From positions 434,001 to 498,000 of the forward strand of contig CAUJLY010000004.1 of assembly GCA_963281155.1 (NCBI GenBank): a stretch of 64,000 nt of DNA, given 5' to 3'. A program made the translations under genes and the position numbers. Position 1 is the first letter of the stretch; each line of letters opens with the position of its first letter. Below the pieces are notes generated by a model, which saw nothing but the letters and a program-made list of their open reading frames with translations, was not told the DNA's origin and did no database searches. Positions 47,232-57,429 of the stretch are shown here, one piece after another. This stretch comes from Rhabditophanes sp. KR3021. Taxonomy: Eukaryota > Nematoda > Chromadorea > Rhabditida > Alloionematidae.

Positions 47232-47776
47232 ATGTCGAAGGTTGCTAAGATTGCTTCGGAGGCTGTTAAGAATAGGACACAGACTCCTTTTGGAAGTTGG
47301 GTCAGGGATAAGCTGTTGGCTGTCAATAGGCAGAAGATTACTGCCCCCCCAGGTTTGGCTAAAGAAGGAGGCGAGGTAAGTGTTATAATTGTTTGATTTA
47401 ATTAATTACTTAGTGTGGTTTCGATTATCCTCATCGCTTCCCTAATACTCAAGCTACCAGATCGCCTCAAGATCCTAAACTTCCTGATGGAGTATACCAC
47501 AAGATCCACGACAATTATTATCTGGGACACGATGCTCGTAGATCCGTCGCCCCACCACAACAACTCTACAAAGTTACTTCACAAGGGCAAGTAATTGGTA
47601 CCGACCTAACACCTGTATCCAAAGGACCAAATGTCAACTTCGGCTTACCAACACCTACACCCGGAAACGGAGTTGAGTGGAAAAGATCTATTCTTAATGA
47701 AGAGATTTCTCAACAAGAAGACAAAGTCCTTGGAACCTTGGAAAAGTACGATAAGTATTTGGCTGAAGCTAAGTAA
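47232..47776 (+). CDS. NADH dehydrogenase subunit NDUFA7 (B14.5a)
   Basis: Exons 47232-47375 and 47414-47776 give 168 aa. The family core is PKLPDGVYHKIHDNYYLGHDARRSVAPPQ, corresponding to the PxLPxGxxHKLxxNYYxxRDxRRxxxPP signature of complex I subunit A7. The N-terminus is basic and Ser/Ala-rich. The protein is longer than the mammalian one (113 aa), with extra sequence at both ends. It belongs to the peripheral arm of mitochondrial complex I. It is followed, 264 bp later on the same strand, by a complex III subunit. Confidence 0.88.
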
Positions 47777-48019
47777 CTTGTGCAAATCCAAGTAATTGTT
47801 TTAATTGTGTAGGATTGCTCTTTTAAATAAATAGTATCTTTATTTTCCTCTTTTTGTCCAATTCGCTGATAACGACCCGATCTGTGTGTGTCTATTGAAT
47901 TTCGTTTTAAGAAAATTTAGATTGGAACAATGATACGAAGAGATGATTGTTTCTTGTCGTCATTTTGAAGGTTTATTTCAGGCGATATATTGTTGTTTTT
48001 AGTGTAAAGGCATTACATT

Positions 48020-48032
48020 TAATTAATTTCAG
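48020..48032 (+). promoter_or_regulatory. candidate trans-splice acceptor for UQCRQ
   Basis: TTAATTTCAG ends eight bases before the UQCRQ ATG with no 5' coding exon to pair with it; a poly(A) signal for NDUFA7 lies about 200 bp upstream. This would fit a downstream operon gene or simple SL splicing. Confidence 0.45.
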
Positions 48033-48040
48033 AAGTTACC

Positions 48041-48356
48041 ATGAGAACCTCCGTCGCTGCACTCGGAAAACATTTCGGAAATCTCGGAAAAGTAAGTTTC
48101 ATCTACTCTCTATCCTAAACTAATTTATCTCCAGAATTACGGAGAATACCGTTTCGCCATTGCCCCAAATGAGCAAAAGGCCTTCAAAGGGTTCGTGGAT
48201 CAAGCATTTGTGAGAACCTTCAAGTCATACGTCGTCGACCAATGGCACTATTACATCCCACAAACCATCGGAGCTTACCTCATCTACGATTGGGCTATCA
48301 AGGAAAATCATAAATTATCCAAGAAGGATCCAGCTCAATATGCTAACGATGTTTAA
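48041..48356 (+). CDS. cytochrome b-c1 complex subunit 8 (UQCRQ)
   Basis: Exons 48041-48091 and 48135-48356 give 90 aa, close to the usual 80-90. The sequence follows the QP-C pattern: HFGNLGKNYGEYRFAIAPNEQKAFKGFV, then the single membrane helix IPQTIGAYLIYDWAIKEN and the C-terminal KKDPAQYAND (mammalian KNPAAYEND). This is a small subunit of mitochondrial complex III near the ubiquinone site. Codon use is strongly biased, as for a highly expressed gene. Confidence 0.92.
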
Positions 48357-48831
48357 TCAATAAGCCCTAGTGATGGTAAATGTGATTTTCTTGAACGAAT
48401 AAATAGGTTTTACGATTTTTTTGTTTTCTTTTAATATATTCATATTGACTTTTGGTTCCATTTCATAATTGAAATTAACTAATTGAGGTGTCAACGAATT
48501 ATGAATTGTTTATAATAAATTAGATTGGGAGTCATGTGTTGTAACTTTAAATATACTACATAACATTAAAAGTGACACATCTCAAGTTACTCAAACTGTG
48601 ATTTGAATATACAAACTGCCCAGGAGCCTGTTAAGGACTCCTTGGAGGAACACAATCAACAACGGTATACATGAGTATATAATAATAACCAATCCCTTTA
48701 TGATATAAATTATAGATATATGTACATTAATAGATAGATATAATTTACGTAATATTATTACTTATATCCAAATTATAGCCTCCTCTTGGACACAAACATA
48801 TCCACTTCGAAAATAATTTATATCTTTACAA
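48357..48831. other. intergenic
   Basis: AT-rich with ATA/TATA-rich tracts; no gene seen. Confidence 0.5.
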
Positions 48832-49257
48832 TTACTTCAAAGAGTTTTGAACAAAGTCAGTGTTTGGTATGGCTTCAAACAATTTTACAAAAATGTTTTG
48901 AATAATATTTGTCGTCTTTGGATTTGCAAGACAACTTGTTGTATATTTGGTCGAAATGGTATTCTTGCAAGTTTGGCAAGATCTTGATTTAGCCCTAATT
49001 TTGGATATTACAAACAATTTACTATTGACTATAGTAGATTTCAGAATAAAATACAGAATATTAAAAAACATTTTATTTTTTAAAAGTATAAGCATTACGC
49101 TTCTAATTAAAAGACGAAAATTTTTACCGCCCACAATTAAACAACAAATATTCAAAACAACAAAAATAATAACAAATAAAAACAATCCAATAATTACTTT
49201 AACTTTTGCTCGATTATGTTCTTTAACCCCTGAGCCTTCCACTGAAGAATTTTGCAT
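48832..49257 (-). CDS. possible overlapping ORF, single-pass membrane protein
   Basis: A 141-aa ORF starts inside the last codons of the RPAC1 gene in another frame and extends 360 bases beyond its stop. It has one strong membrane segment (VIIGLFLFVIIFVVLNICCLIV) and a Cys-containing tail (CQTCKN, TSCLANPK). In DNA this AT-rich an ORF of this length is unlikely but possible by chance, and it overlaps the 3' UTR of RPAC1. Not recognised. Confidence 0.3.
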   Translation of the reverse strand: MQNSSVEGSGVKEHNRAKVKVIIGLFLFVIIFVVLNICCLIVGGKNFRLLIRSVMLILLKNKMFFNILYFILKSTIVNSKLFVISKIRAKSRSCQTCKNTISTKYTTSCLANPKTTNIIQNIFVKLFEAIPNTDFVQNSLK

Positions 49258-50303
49258 GCTTCTACCACTAAAACCCGAGGTGGCAAGGCTCCGATGGTTT
49301 CCACGCTGAAGATGAAGTGATTCTTGACACGTCCCAATTCCACCTTCCCTTGAAACTCTTCATGTCTTAGGACGTTTCTTGAGCATAAATCCGCACGAGC
49401 ATCCTTCACAACAGCCACTTTCTTCATGTCCTCTCCATCGACCATTTCAATGACTCCTTGACTGAAGCAAGACTGTAGTTTCTCCCCAACACCGTCATAG
49501 AAGTTTTCCTTCAACCCGATAGTAGGCAAGAGACGGTAGGAAGCAGTGGCGACAGGTGAGAATTTGGCATGATCGCGTCCGATTCCTTTAACACAATGCA
49601 ACTTGCACTCAATTTGTTGGCCAGGTTTCATCTTCGCCACGATGATATCATCTTGAACCATTCTAGGCACATCATCTCCAAATTCGACTTCTTGACTGCC
49701 CAAAGGAAGCCATTTGATGGCACTAGTGAAGACAGTGTCGTTCTCAACGATTTTCTTCAAACTCTTGCAACTCACATTCAATTCAAAGACAAGGTGCTTC
49801 TTTGGATCGACTGGAGGCTCTTCGTCCATGTCGACTCCATTTTCGTTGATCCCATCTATGGTCACTCCTGGCCACTCGAATTTGCGGGCATCTACTTTGA
49901 GAGGAAGGAGGCCCAGGCGATGGCAGAGGACTTCGTCTTGAATGACGGATGTGTTTTGATACAACATCACCTTCTCCACCGCCATTGAAGGTACCTCGGC
50001 GATTAAAACACGGCGTAAGGCGTTGGCGATTGGTGCTTCGAGGCCGATTAGGTCAAATTCAAGGGATCCTTCATCAGTGTCTTCATTGACTATTTCAACC
50101 CTGATGCCTTTGACATACTCCTTAACATCTTTAAGAACTTTGACATTCGTTGGAGTGAAGTCAGAGGCAGAATCGTAAGTCTAAACAAATAAATATTACT
50201 TATTTCGATTTGGTACCAATTAACTTACGTTCAAAACACGCTCCGCTTCCATTATGATTTCATCCTTGATGATTATATTGTGAGGATCGGCAGTAGAAGA
50301 CAT
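49194..50303 (-). CDS. RNA polymerase I/III subunit RPAC1 (AC40)
   Basis: Exons 50303-50229 and 50180-49194 give 353 aa (human POLR1C 346). It carries the alpha-like dimerisation motif FDLIGLEAPIANALRRVLIAEVPSMAVEKVMLYQNTSVIQDEVLCHRLGLLPL, here given as the landmark stretch in exon 2, then the inserted domain (KHLVFELNVSCK) and AKFSPVATASYRLLP. This is the AC40 subunit shared by RNA polymerases I and III and paired with AC19 in assembly. The C-terminus VEACKILQWKAQGLK matches the conserved end. It is transcribed divergently from DPAGT1 across about 360 bp. Confidence 0.95.
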
Positions 50304-50665
50304 TCTATATGATGACTACCAAATACTTTTGAATTGCTGCTTTAACTTTAGATACACTACATTCCAATCTTTTGCAAAGATTCGTTCCATGAAAGAAGCA
50401 GATATAGTTGGGGAGTAAATTTGCAACTTTCTTTCCATCCAATTCACCTTGCTTACTTCAATTTACGTTTAATTTAATCAAATTGTGGTGAAGATAACAT
50501 TTGTGGATCATAATTAAGACCCAACATATACTTGGTGATCCTTGTAAATACATAACAACCCAAGCGCGTCCCAAAAAGAACCGAATTACCACGTACCTTC
50601 AAATGTTTAACACTACCCCCAGACCCATCAAATCTAATTAATAGTAACCTGTGAAATCCAATGCT
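50304..50665. other. divergent promoter region RPAC1 / DPAGT1
   Basis: Head-to-head spacer; no ORF of its own seen. Confidence 0.5.
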
Positions 50666-51933
50666 ATGTTAAGTCAGACTTTGCTTGTTATAACATGTTT
50701 ATCTGTGGTAGGAGGTTATATAGCTCATAATGCTATAATAACAGCTATACCTAAATTCATGGCCAAAAATTTGTTTGGACGAGATCAATGCAAGAAGGAG
50801 AAGACGCAAACACCGGAGCCTATGGGTGTGGTGGCTGCGGCAGTCTATTTGTTTGTTTTGTTTTTGATGATTCCTTTTTTGTTCTATGAGTGGAGTGGAG
50901 GAGGTGAGGGGTAAGTTTTGAGTTTGTTTAGTTATAATTATTATTCAATAGTCAATTCAACCCAATTACTCAACTGGCAACAGTTGTAGCCGCCGTCGCC
51001 TCAATCACGGCAGCTATTTTCCTCGGTTTTGTGGACGATATTTTGGACGTAAAATGGAGGGAAAAACTTGTTTTCTCCTCGGTCTCGTCACTTCCAATGC
51101 TTATAGTCTACAATCTCTCAGGCCATTCGACAACTGTTTTGTTACCCAAATTCGTGATTCCATACATCGGTACACAAGCCCTCGACATTGGACCTATTTT
51201 TTATCTCTACATGGGCATGTTAATTGTCTTCTGCACAAATTCAATTAATATATTAGCCGGAATCAACGGAGTTGAAGCTGGGCAAGGGTTGATTATTTCG
51301 ATGACGGTAGCTGTTTACAATTTAATTCAGTTGTGGAGAGAAGAAACTTTGGAAGCTGATAATGTTTTGTCGTTAGCTATTATTGTACCTTTTATAGCAA
51401 TTAATGGAGTTTTGTGGAAGTTCAATAAATATCCGGCCAAAGTATTCGTAGGAGATACATTCTGCTACTGGTCAGGAATGACAATTGCTGTTGTGGGAAT
51501 ATTAGGTCACTTTCCAAAGACCTTGTTACTATTCTTTATTCCGCAGATCTTCAATTTCTTAATGTCCATTCCGCAACTCTTTAAATTTGTCCCATGCCCC
51601 CGCCATCGCCTCCCAAACTACAACCCCCAAACTGATCTTCTCTCCATGTCAAAGTTCACCTTCACTTCCAAGCAAACAAAATTTCCCGCAAAATACATCC
51701 TCTCCATCTTTTCCTCCTTTGGACTGATTCAACTTTCCACTACAATCAAAGATGACGAAATCCAGTATGAGTCGAGCAACTTTACCATCCTGAACTTGTA
51801 TCTCAAAATGTTCGGACCAATGCATGAAAGTTCATTAGCTAATTTGATTAGCCTCACTCAAGTCTTGTGTTCGATGGGTGCTTTAGCTTTAAGATTCTAT
51901 TTTGCTGGTTTTGTATATGAATATGTCCATTAA
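50666..51933 (+). CDS. algn-7: UDP-GlcNAc-dolichyl-phosphate GlcNAc-1-P transferase
   Basis: Exons 50666-50910 and 50952-51933 give 408 aa, the same length as human DPAGT1. This multi-pass ER membrane enzyme makes the first lipid-linked sugar of N-glycosylation and is the tunicamycin target. Landmarks: MGVVAAAVYLFVLF, FLGFVDDILDVKWREKL with the DD motif, FCTNSINILAGINGVEAGQ, KYPAKVFVGDTFCYWSGM and PCPRHRLP.YN (loop E). The start was taken at ATG 50666 because the frame upstream has only GTG. The iPLA2 gene follows 260 bp downstream on the same strand, with an AATAAA and a T-rich acceptor in between. Confidence 0.95.
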
Positions 51934-52192
51934 ACATAAATTATACTCTTTTTAATAAAATGTTGTTCTCTCTCTTTTTTGAATAAACTTATGAAGGATC
52001 CACAAATGTAACAAAAAGCATTTTTATCACCTGATGAATCACAAATAATTTCTGTTTAACAACCTCTTAACAAAGGTAACTGATGCTTATAAAATCTAAA
52101 TAATTCATCATTCATGTCTTTTATGTTTATTTTATTGCAGTTTGAGTATACATATATGGGGACAGTCATTGGAAAGGTTAGATTTTGGGAGT

Positions 52193-53878
52193 ATGCGTCG
52201 CGTTGCTCGTCTCCTTTCTAAGCCCCCTTCATCAAGTCGGGACAGGTTTGAGGGTAATGAGTTTGGGTTGATTAATGCTATTAAGGCTTCTGATTTGGCT
52301 AAATTTCTGCTTCTTTATGTGGAAGGAAAGTTTGTTTATAGGTTGAAGGATGGTTTGGGTAATAATATTTTGCACATGGCTGTTCTGACCGGCAATGCTT
52401 CTTTGGTTCAAGGTGTGTTGCTATTTTACGAGACTGATTCTAATGAACTGACTACCCAACGAAACAATCACGGCCAGTTGGCAGAAGATCTCGCAGAAGG
52501 ATCTATTAAACTTTTGTTTCGACAATGGAAAGGGGAATTAGATGTTAATTTGGAGCTAGTTTGTGGTATGAGGTATGAATTTAATGGAAATGCAATGCGG
52601 AACACCTTGAATAATACTATTCTACTCCAAAAAATACCTCACTTAAACAAAAGAAGCAGAGTTTTGGTTTCACTGGATGGTGGTGGTATTAGAGGGTTAG
52701 CATCTGTTCAGATATTGAAGAAACTTGAGCAAGGTTTGTCTAAGCCTTTGATTAAGTATGCTGATTGGATGTCTGGGACGTCTACGGGAAGTTACATTGC
52801 TCTACTGATGGCCCAGAACAAGTCTTTGGTGGATATTCAGAAAAGTTATTTGAGATTGAAGAATATTATTTTTAAAGGCATGAGACCTTATAATACGGAG
52901 ATTCTTGAAAAGTCGCTCAAGGAAATTTTGTCTACAAAGCCACTGTCAGCTATTAGGCGCCCAAAAATAATCATTCCCACTTGTGTTATGCATTCAGCTT
53001 TGCCAAGAATGAAACTGTTCAGAAATTACACAATCAAGCCCTTTGAAAATGAAATCCTGGACGAAAATGACTACTCAGACCCAGATAAGGTAGAAATGTG
53101 GATTGCTGGGAGATGCTCGTCCGCTGCTCCGACTTACTTCACACCTTACCATGGTTTCATCGATGGCGGAATCGCCTCCAACAACCCTGCCATGGAACTA
53201 ATGACTGAATTCTTCGAATACAACTACTCCAAACAATTATCCTCAAACTTCGATAAAATCAAAAAAGGCCGTGAAGAGGTAAACGTAGACACATTCAACG
53301 ACCATATTCATTCAGGAAATGAGCTTTTGCACTCACACGCTGCCACTTTAATAGATAGAATATGGCCGGCTTCTGAATTATTAAAAGATACAAATTTGGA
53401 TGATGTAGGAATGAGTAGACACGTTCCTGAAAATATTGCTTGTGTCATTTCAATCGGAACGGGTCAATGGTTGAATTGTGGTAAATTGAATGAAGATAGT
53501 TCTGCCCTGAATTCATCGACTGTGTCAAATGTTTCCCCGGGTAGAGGCAATTTTATCAAGAAGATTGGAGAGTTGAAAAGTTTCTTGTCGATCTTTATTA
53601 GACAGGTAAGGCATAGATACTTTTGTTAATTGTACAACCAATTTGCTTAGTTGACAGCTTCCGAGGGTCTGCCAGTTGAAAGAGCTCGTTCATGGTGTCA
53701 CTCAATCGGTGTTCCATATTTTCGCTTCACTCCCAAACTAACTATTCGTGTCAAACTAGACGATGCCAGCGACGTCTCCATCATTCAAATGATCTGGGAT
53801 ACAGAAATTTACTTACGAACAGAGTGCATGAATGAAATAAAAAAAATTACTAACTTCTTACAACTTATGAATGGTTGA
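52193..53878 (+). CDS. calcium-independent phospholipase A2 (patatin type)
   Basis: Exons 52193-53605 and 53651-53878 give 546 aa. The N-terminus has one clear ankyrin repeat (DGLGNNILHMAVLTGNASLVQGVLLF) and traces of another. The patatin domain follows: nucleotide/oxyanion loop DGGGIRG at about residue 160, catalytic serine in GTSTG near residue 198 and catalytic Asp in the FIDGGI at about 323. The end (GLPVERARSWCHSIGVPYFRFTPKL, MIWDTEIYL) matches iPLA2-beta. It hydrolyses fatty acids from membrane phospholipids. It is shorter than human iPLA2-beta because most ankyrin repeats are missing. An acceptor (TTATTGCAG) at 52140 precedes 52 bases before the ATG, so either trans-splicing or an unseen 5' exon is possible; an open frame runs back to that acceptor. 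Its 3' end is duplicated downstream. Confidence 0.88.
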
Positions 53879-56020
53879 GCTTTTTATAGTAATAAAGATC
53901 ATGGTTTGCAGTTCGTGGCTTTAGGGTTTATTTATTTTATCGAGTTTATGTTCTATTCATTTATTTTATTATTTTTCAAGCACTTTCATGCAATAAATGA
54001 GTGGGCTGAAGCAAAGAAGCATTTAATTAACTCAAGGACATTACATAATACTATATTAAAAATGCGCACTGGGAAAATGCACTAGCATGGATCTTTATTG
54101 TTTAATATTATTATCAGCAAAATCTACTATTGGAAACAAAATAAAATACAGGAACGCATTTATATATTATAATCTGACTTTTTAAAAAAATTCCAAAACT
54201 CGCATTCTAAAAATAAAACTGATCAACTTAATCAAGAGCATAACAAATGGAGCAAATATATAAAATCAAACCACATATATTTTGGCAAGGAATTTTTGAT
54301 GCTTTCAAAGTTTGGCACAAATGAATCAGACAGGCATTTAAGTGCTTTTGCATCTATTGAAGAAGGATATTTGTTCTTCCATGTTGTTGGTTTGACATTG
54401 ATAAAATGTGTTGAAAAGATTAGAAGCTGATCAAAGAAACTAGTTGAATGCTGTCTAGACAAACGGTCTGTAAATTCAACATGATAAGATAGCTGTTTTA
54501 TAAATCCAATTATGATGGCACCTTGTTTATTTGATTCAGAAGCACCATAGAATGTCGGAATCTTGAAACCTTCAATGCTTTTGATTAATTCATACATTCT
54601 ACACTCACGCTTATGAAGGTTTTCATCAAGTGGAAGAAAATAACATCAATTTGATGAAACCAGTTTCGGATTACACATTTTTGAGACTTATTCTTTTATC
54701 ATTGTCTTGCAGGCGGCCTATTGCTATATCACAAGGTTAAATATTTTAGTTTACGCTAAAGGGCATTTAACCTCAAGCAAACAATCAGGATCAAACTAGA
54801 TAGTGTCACCACATCTCCATAATTCAAACGATGTGAGATAAAAAACTTTGCTTATGAAAGAGTGGATGAATGAAATAAAAAAAACTACTTTTACACCATA
54901 CAATAGATGGGCTTTTTATATTACTAAAGATCATAGTTTGCCACTTTATCGTTCGAAGGTTTATTTAGTTTTATTCATTCATAATATTATTTTTCGCACA
55001 CTATTTCATTTAATATATTTGATTGCAATAAGATAATGATTGAAGATTATGGCATTTAATTAAATGAAGGATATTCTTCATACAACATTTCTGCACTTAT
55101 GAAAGCATAGGTATAATAAAACTTTTATTTGATTTTGCAAGCATTCTTGGAAGTATCTGGGACTGGAAGGGCATTTAAATGTATCTGCAACAGGATCCTT
55201 ACTATAAGCACAACTTATTTAAACAACTAAAATTAGAAAGCATAAAACAAGGCAAATTGATGAAAAACTTAGGAAAAGAAAAACGTTCCAATTTTATAAA
55301 GTAAATAATCTTGAAAAATCGCAATTAAATCAAACGTAAGTAAATTGTTTATAAAAATTCGATTTTATTAATTTATTGTTTTAGCTATGATCAATCTTAG
55401 TCATGTAATACACATAAATATCACGGAAAGAGAGAACATGAAGGCTTTTGTTATGCAGTTTATCCACTTTAAATAGCATTTTAAGTCACAAATTAGTCAT
55501 ATTATACCAACTTGCATTTATTAAAAATGTATTTTTTGGAAAAACCAGCTTTAAAAGGCATTTTTGCATCGATATAAAATGAAACCTATAAACAACCATA
55601 TTCTGATCAATGATATTGAACCAAGAGTAAACAAGTAGTAAGTGTACTGGTCTAGACTTCTAATATCACTAATACCACCAAGACAAAAGGGTAAAATAAA
55701 ACCTTATCGGTTCATAAAAGAACTCAACATTTTTGGCAAATACCTTCTATAAAGTCGGGTATTTGCTAATAAATTAAAGGGCATTTGTCCTCAAGTAACA
55801 ATCGTCATCAAATTATATATAGGTGACTTTTTTTTAATAACTTAGTATAATCGCTACAATTAACTTTATGGAACTAAAAAATGCTGTGAGCTTTTTATAT
55901 CAATAAAGATTATGGTTTAGTGGGAAGGCTTTCAGTTTGAATTTCATTTTAGACTGTTGAACCATTATTTTTGCAACTAATTTATGCATGTCCCAAAGAA
56001 TTAGGTGCTATTAGAGTGAA
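53740..56020 (+). repeat. decayed tandem copies of the iPLA2 3' end
   Basis: The end of the iPLA2 gene with its 3' flank is repeated at about 1.0 kb spacing. The landmark GCTTTTTATA followed by AAAGATCAT and GTTTG occurs at 53878, 54909 and 55889 (third copy AAAGATTAT). The second copy, from about 54785, retains TCAAACTAGA, TTCAAACGATG and ATGAATGAAATAAAAAAAA, matching the coding region around 53750-53850, but with many changes and no open frame. The third is shorter and more diverged. The copies appear to be non-functional. Confidence 0.7.
54232..54597 (-). CDS. possible 121-aa protein, unknown
   Basis: Minus-strand ORF from ATG 54597. The sequence is protein-like (SIEGFKIPTFYGASESNKQGAIIIGFIKQ, SSIDAKALKCLSDSFVPNF) with no signal peptide, membrane segment or known domain. 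It lies inside the first unit of the iPLA2 3' duplication and has no upstream acceptor. At this AT content a chance ORF of this size is possible. Confidence 0.3.
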   Translation of the reverse strand: MYELIKSIEGFKIPTFYGASESNKQGAIIIGFIKQLSYHVEFTDRLSRQHSTSFFDQLLIFSTHFINVKPTTWKNKYPSSIDAKALKCLSDSFVPNFESIKNSLPKYMWFDFIYLLHLLCS

Positions 56021-57429
56021 TAGTTAGCAAGTTTTTATATCCCTAGAAGATTCACAGTGCATTTCAATCACATCAAACTAAAGATATGTAAACTACTTAA
56101 AGCGCATAGATTATTGCCACCAAATCCTTAAATATAAACAAAAAAAAGAAAGAACACTGCATTTTTCAACTAAATATAGCATTTCTCCCAAATATCTAAC
56201 CACAATAGTTGATCAGTATCAAAGTAGGCACTTATATTAAATGACCAGTTGATGAAACAAAGTAAGTTATTTGTAAATAAACTAAACTAATTTCATATTG
56301 AAATACTTAATTTCTAGAAAGCAAAATCATTGTTCTTCCTTTCAGCAAACAACATTATTTAAAACATCAACAGGTTGCAACATTTTATCATCGCAATCCC
56401 CAAAAAAGTATTATAATTGCCTAAGATTATTCCATCAAGCATTTATGCTAATTGTGATTTATTTTATAGACATAACAGTTATTCAGTACAAAAAATAAAG
56501 TAATTTACGCATTCTCCCATTGTGCATTTTATGTCCATTTATAGCTGGCGGCTAAAGAAATATTCAACTGTATATTATAAGATCACCATTATTCTAGAAT
56601 TAACAAAGTTATTAAAAAACTATCATTCAGATATGTGATAGCAAATACAAATTGCCTGTGCAAGTATCACTTGAAAATTGCATACACCCAAAGTTGAAAG
56701 AGATCCACTAAAAAAAGATATTAAAACTGCTTAAAGAATTACAAAAATACTACTTCATCACATAAGCCAAATACAGCCCAAAAAACGCATACATGAAACA
56801 AAGCAAATAGTGCATTTTTTGCCATTTAAATTAGAAAATATGAATTTACACCAATTATAATAAGTCAATTCAATTTTAAGTTTATTGCAATGTATTATGT
56901 GAGTTAACTATCTACAATTCCGATTGTTCAATTTGTAATTTGAGAGCGCAATTAATTTGTTATCAAAACCAATATATAAAGTAATTCATAATCAACATCC
57001 CACTATTTTCATAAACAAATTACAAACTGCAATTAATAGCTAATTAGCGGAAATCATTTTTAACTGAGCATTTCTGATATTACCAATTTATTTAGCAAAT
57101 TATTCTTTTTCTTCAAGTAAAGCATTTTCTAAACCTTTTCTTTATTTGATTGACCATCATTTTTTAAACTACCACTCCCCATCGCTGCACATTGCTGTTG
57201 TTTTTTAACAAACTCAACCCGCTACACAATCCGACTCTACCATGCTACTATTACGCCAACATTTTGTTAAAACATCACCAGCCATTTTATCGAACGCTAC
57301 CGCTACATTTGTTTGTTTGAGAGACTCTTTTGAGAAAGAGACAAATTCAAATAGACCCATTTCTACTCCCTCCAACATTAATATTCTATTTGTGAACCCT
57401 AATTACCAAATAACTAAGTTGTTTGTAGG
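56021..57429. other. AT-rich intergenic region with repeated GCATTT
   Basis: No gene supported. The hexamer GCATTT continues to recur on the plus strand. A 63-codon ORF (57242-57433) overlaps the start of the next gene but would be removed if the acceptor at 57421-57428 is a trans-splice site. Confidence 0.4.
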
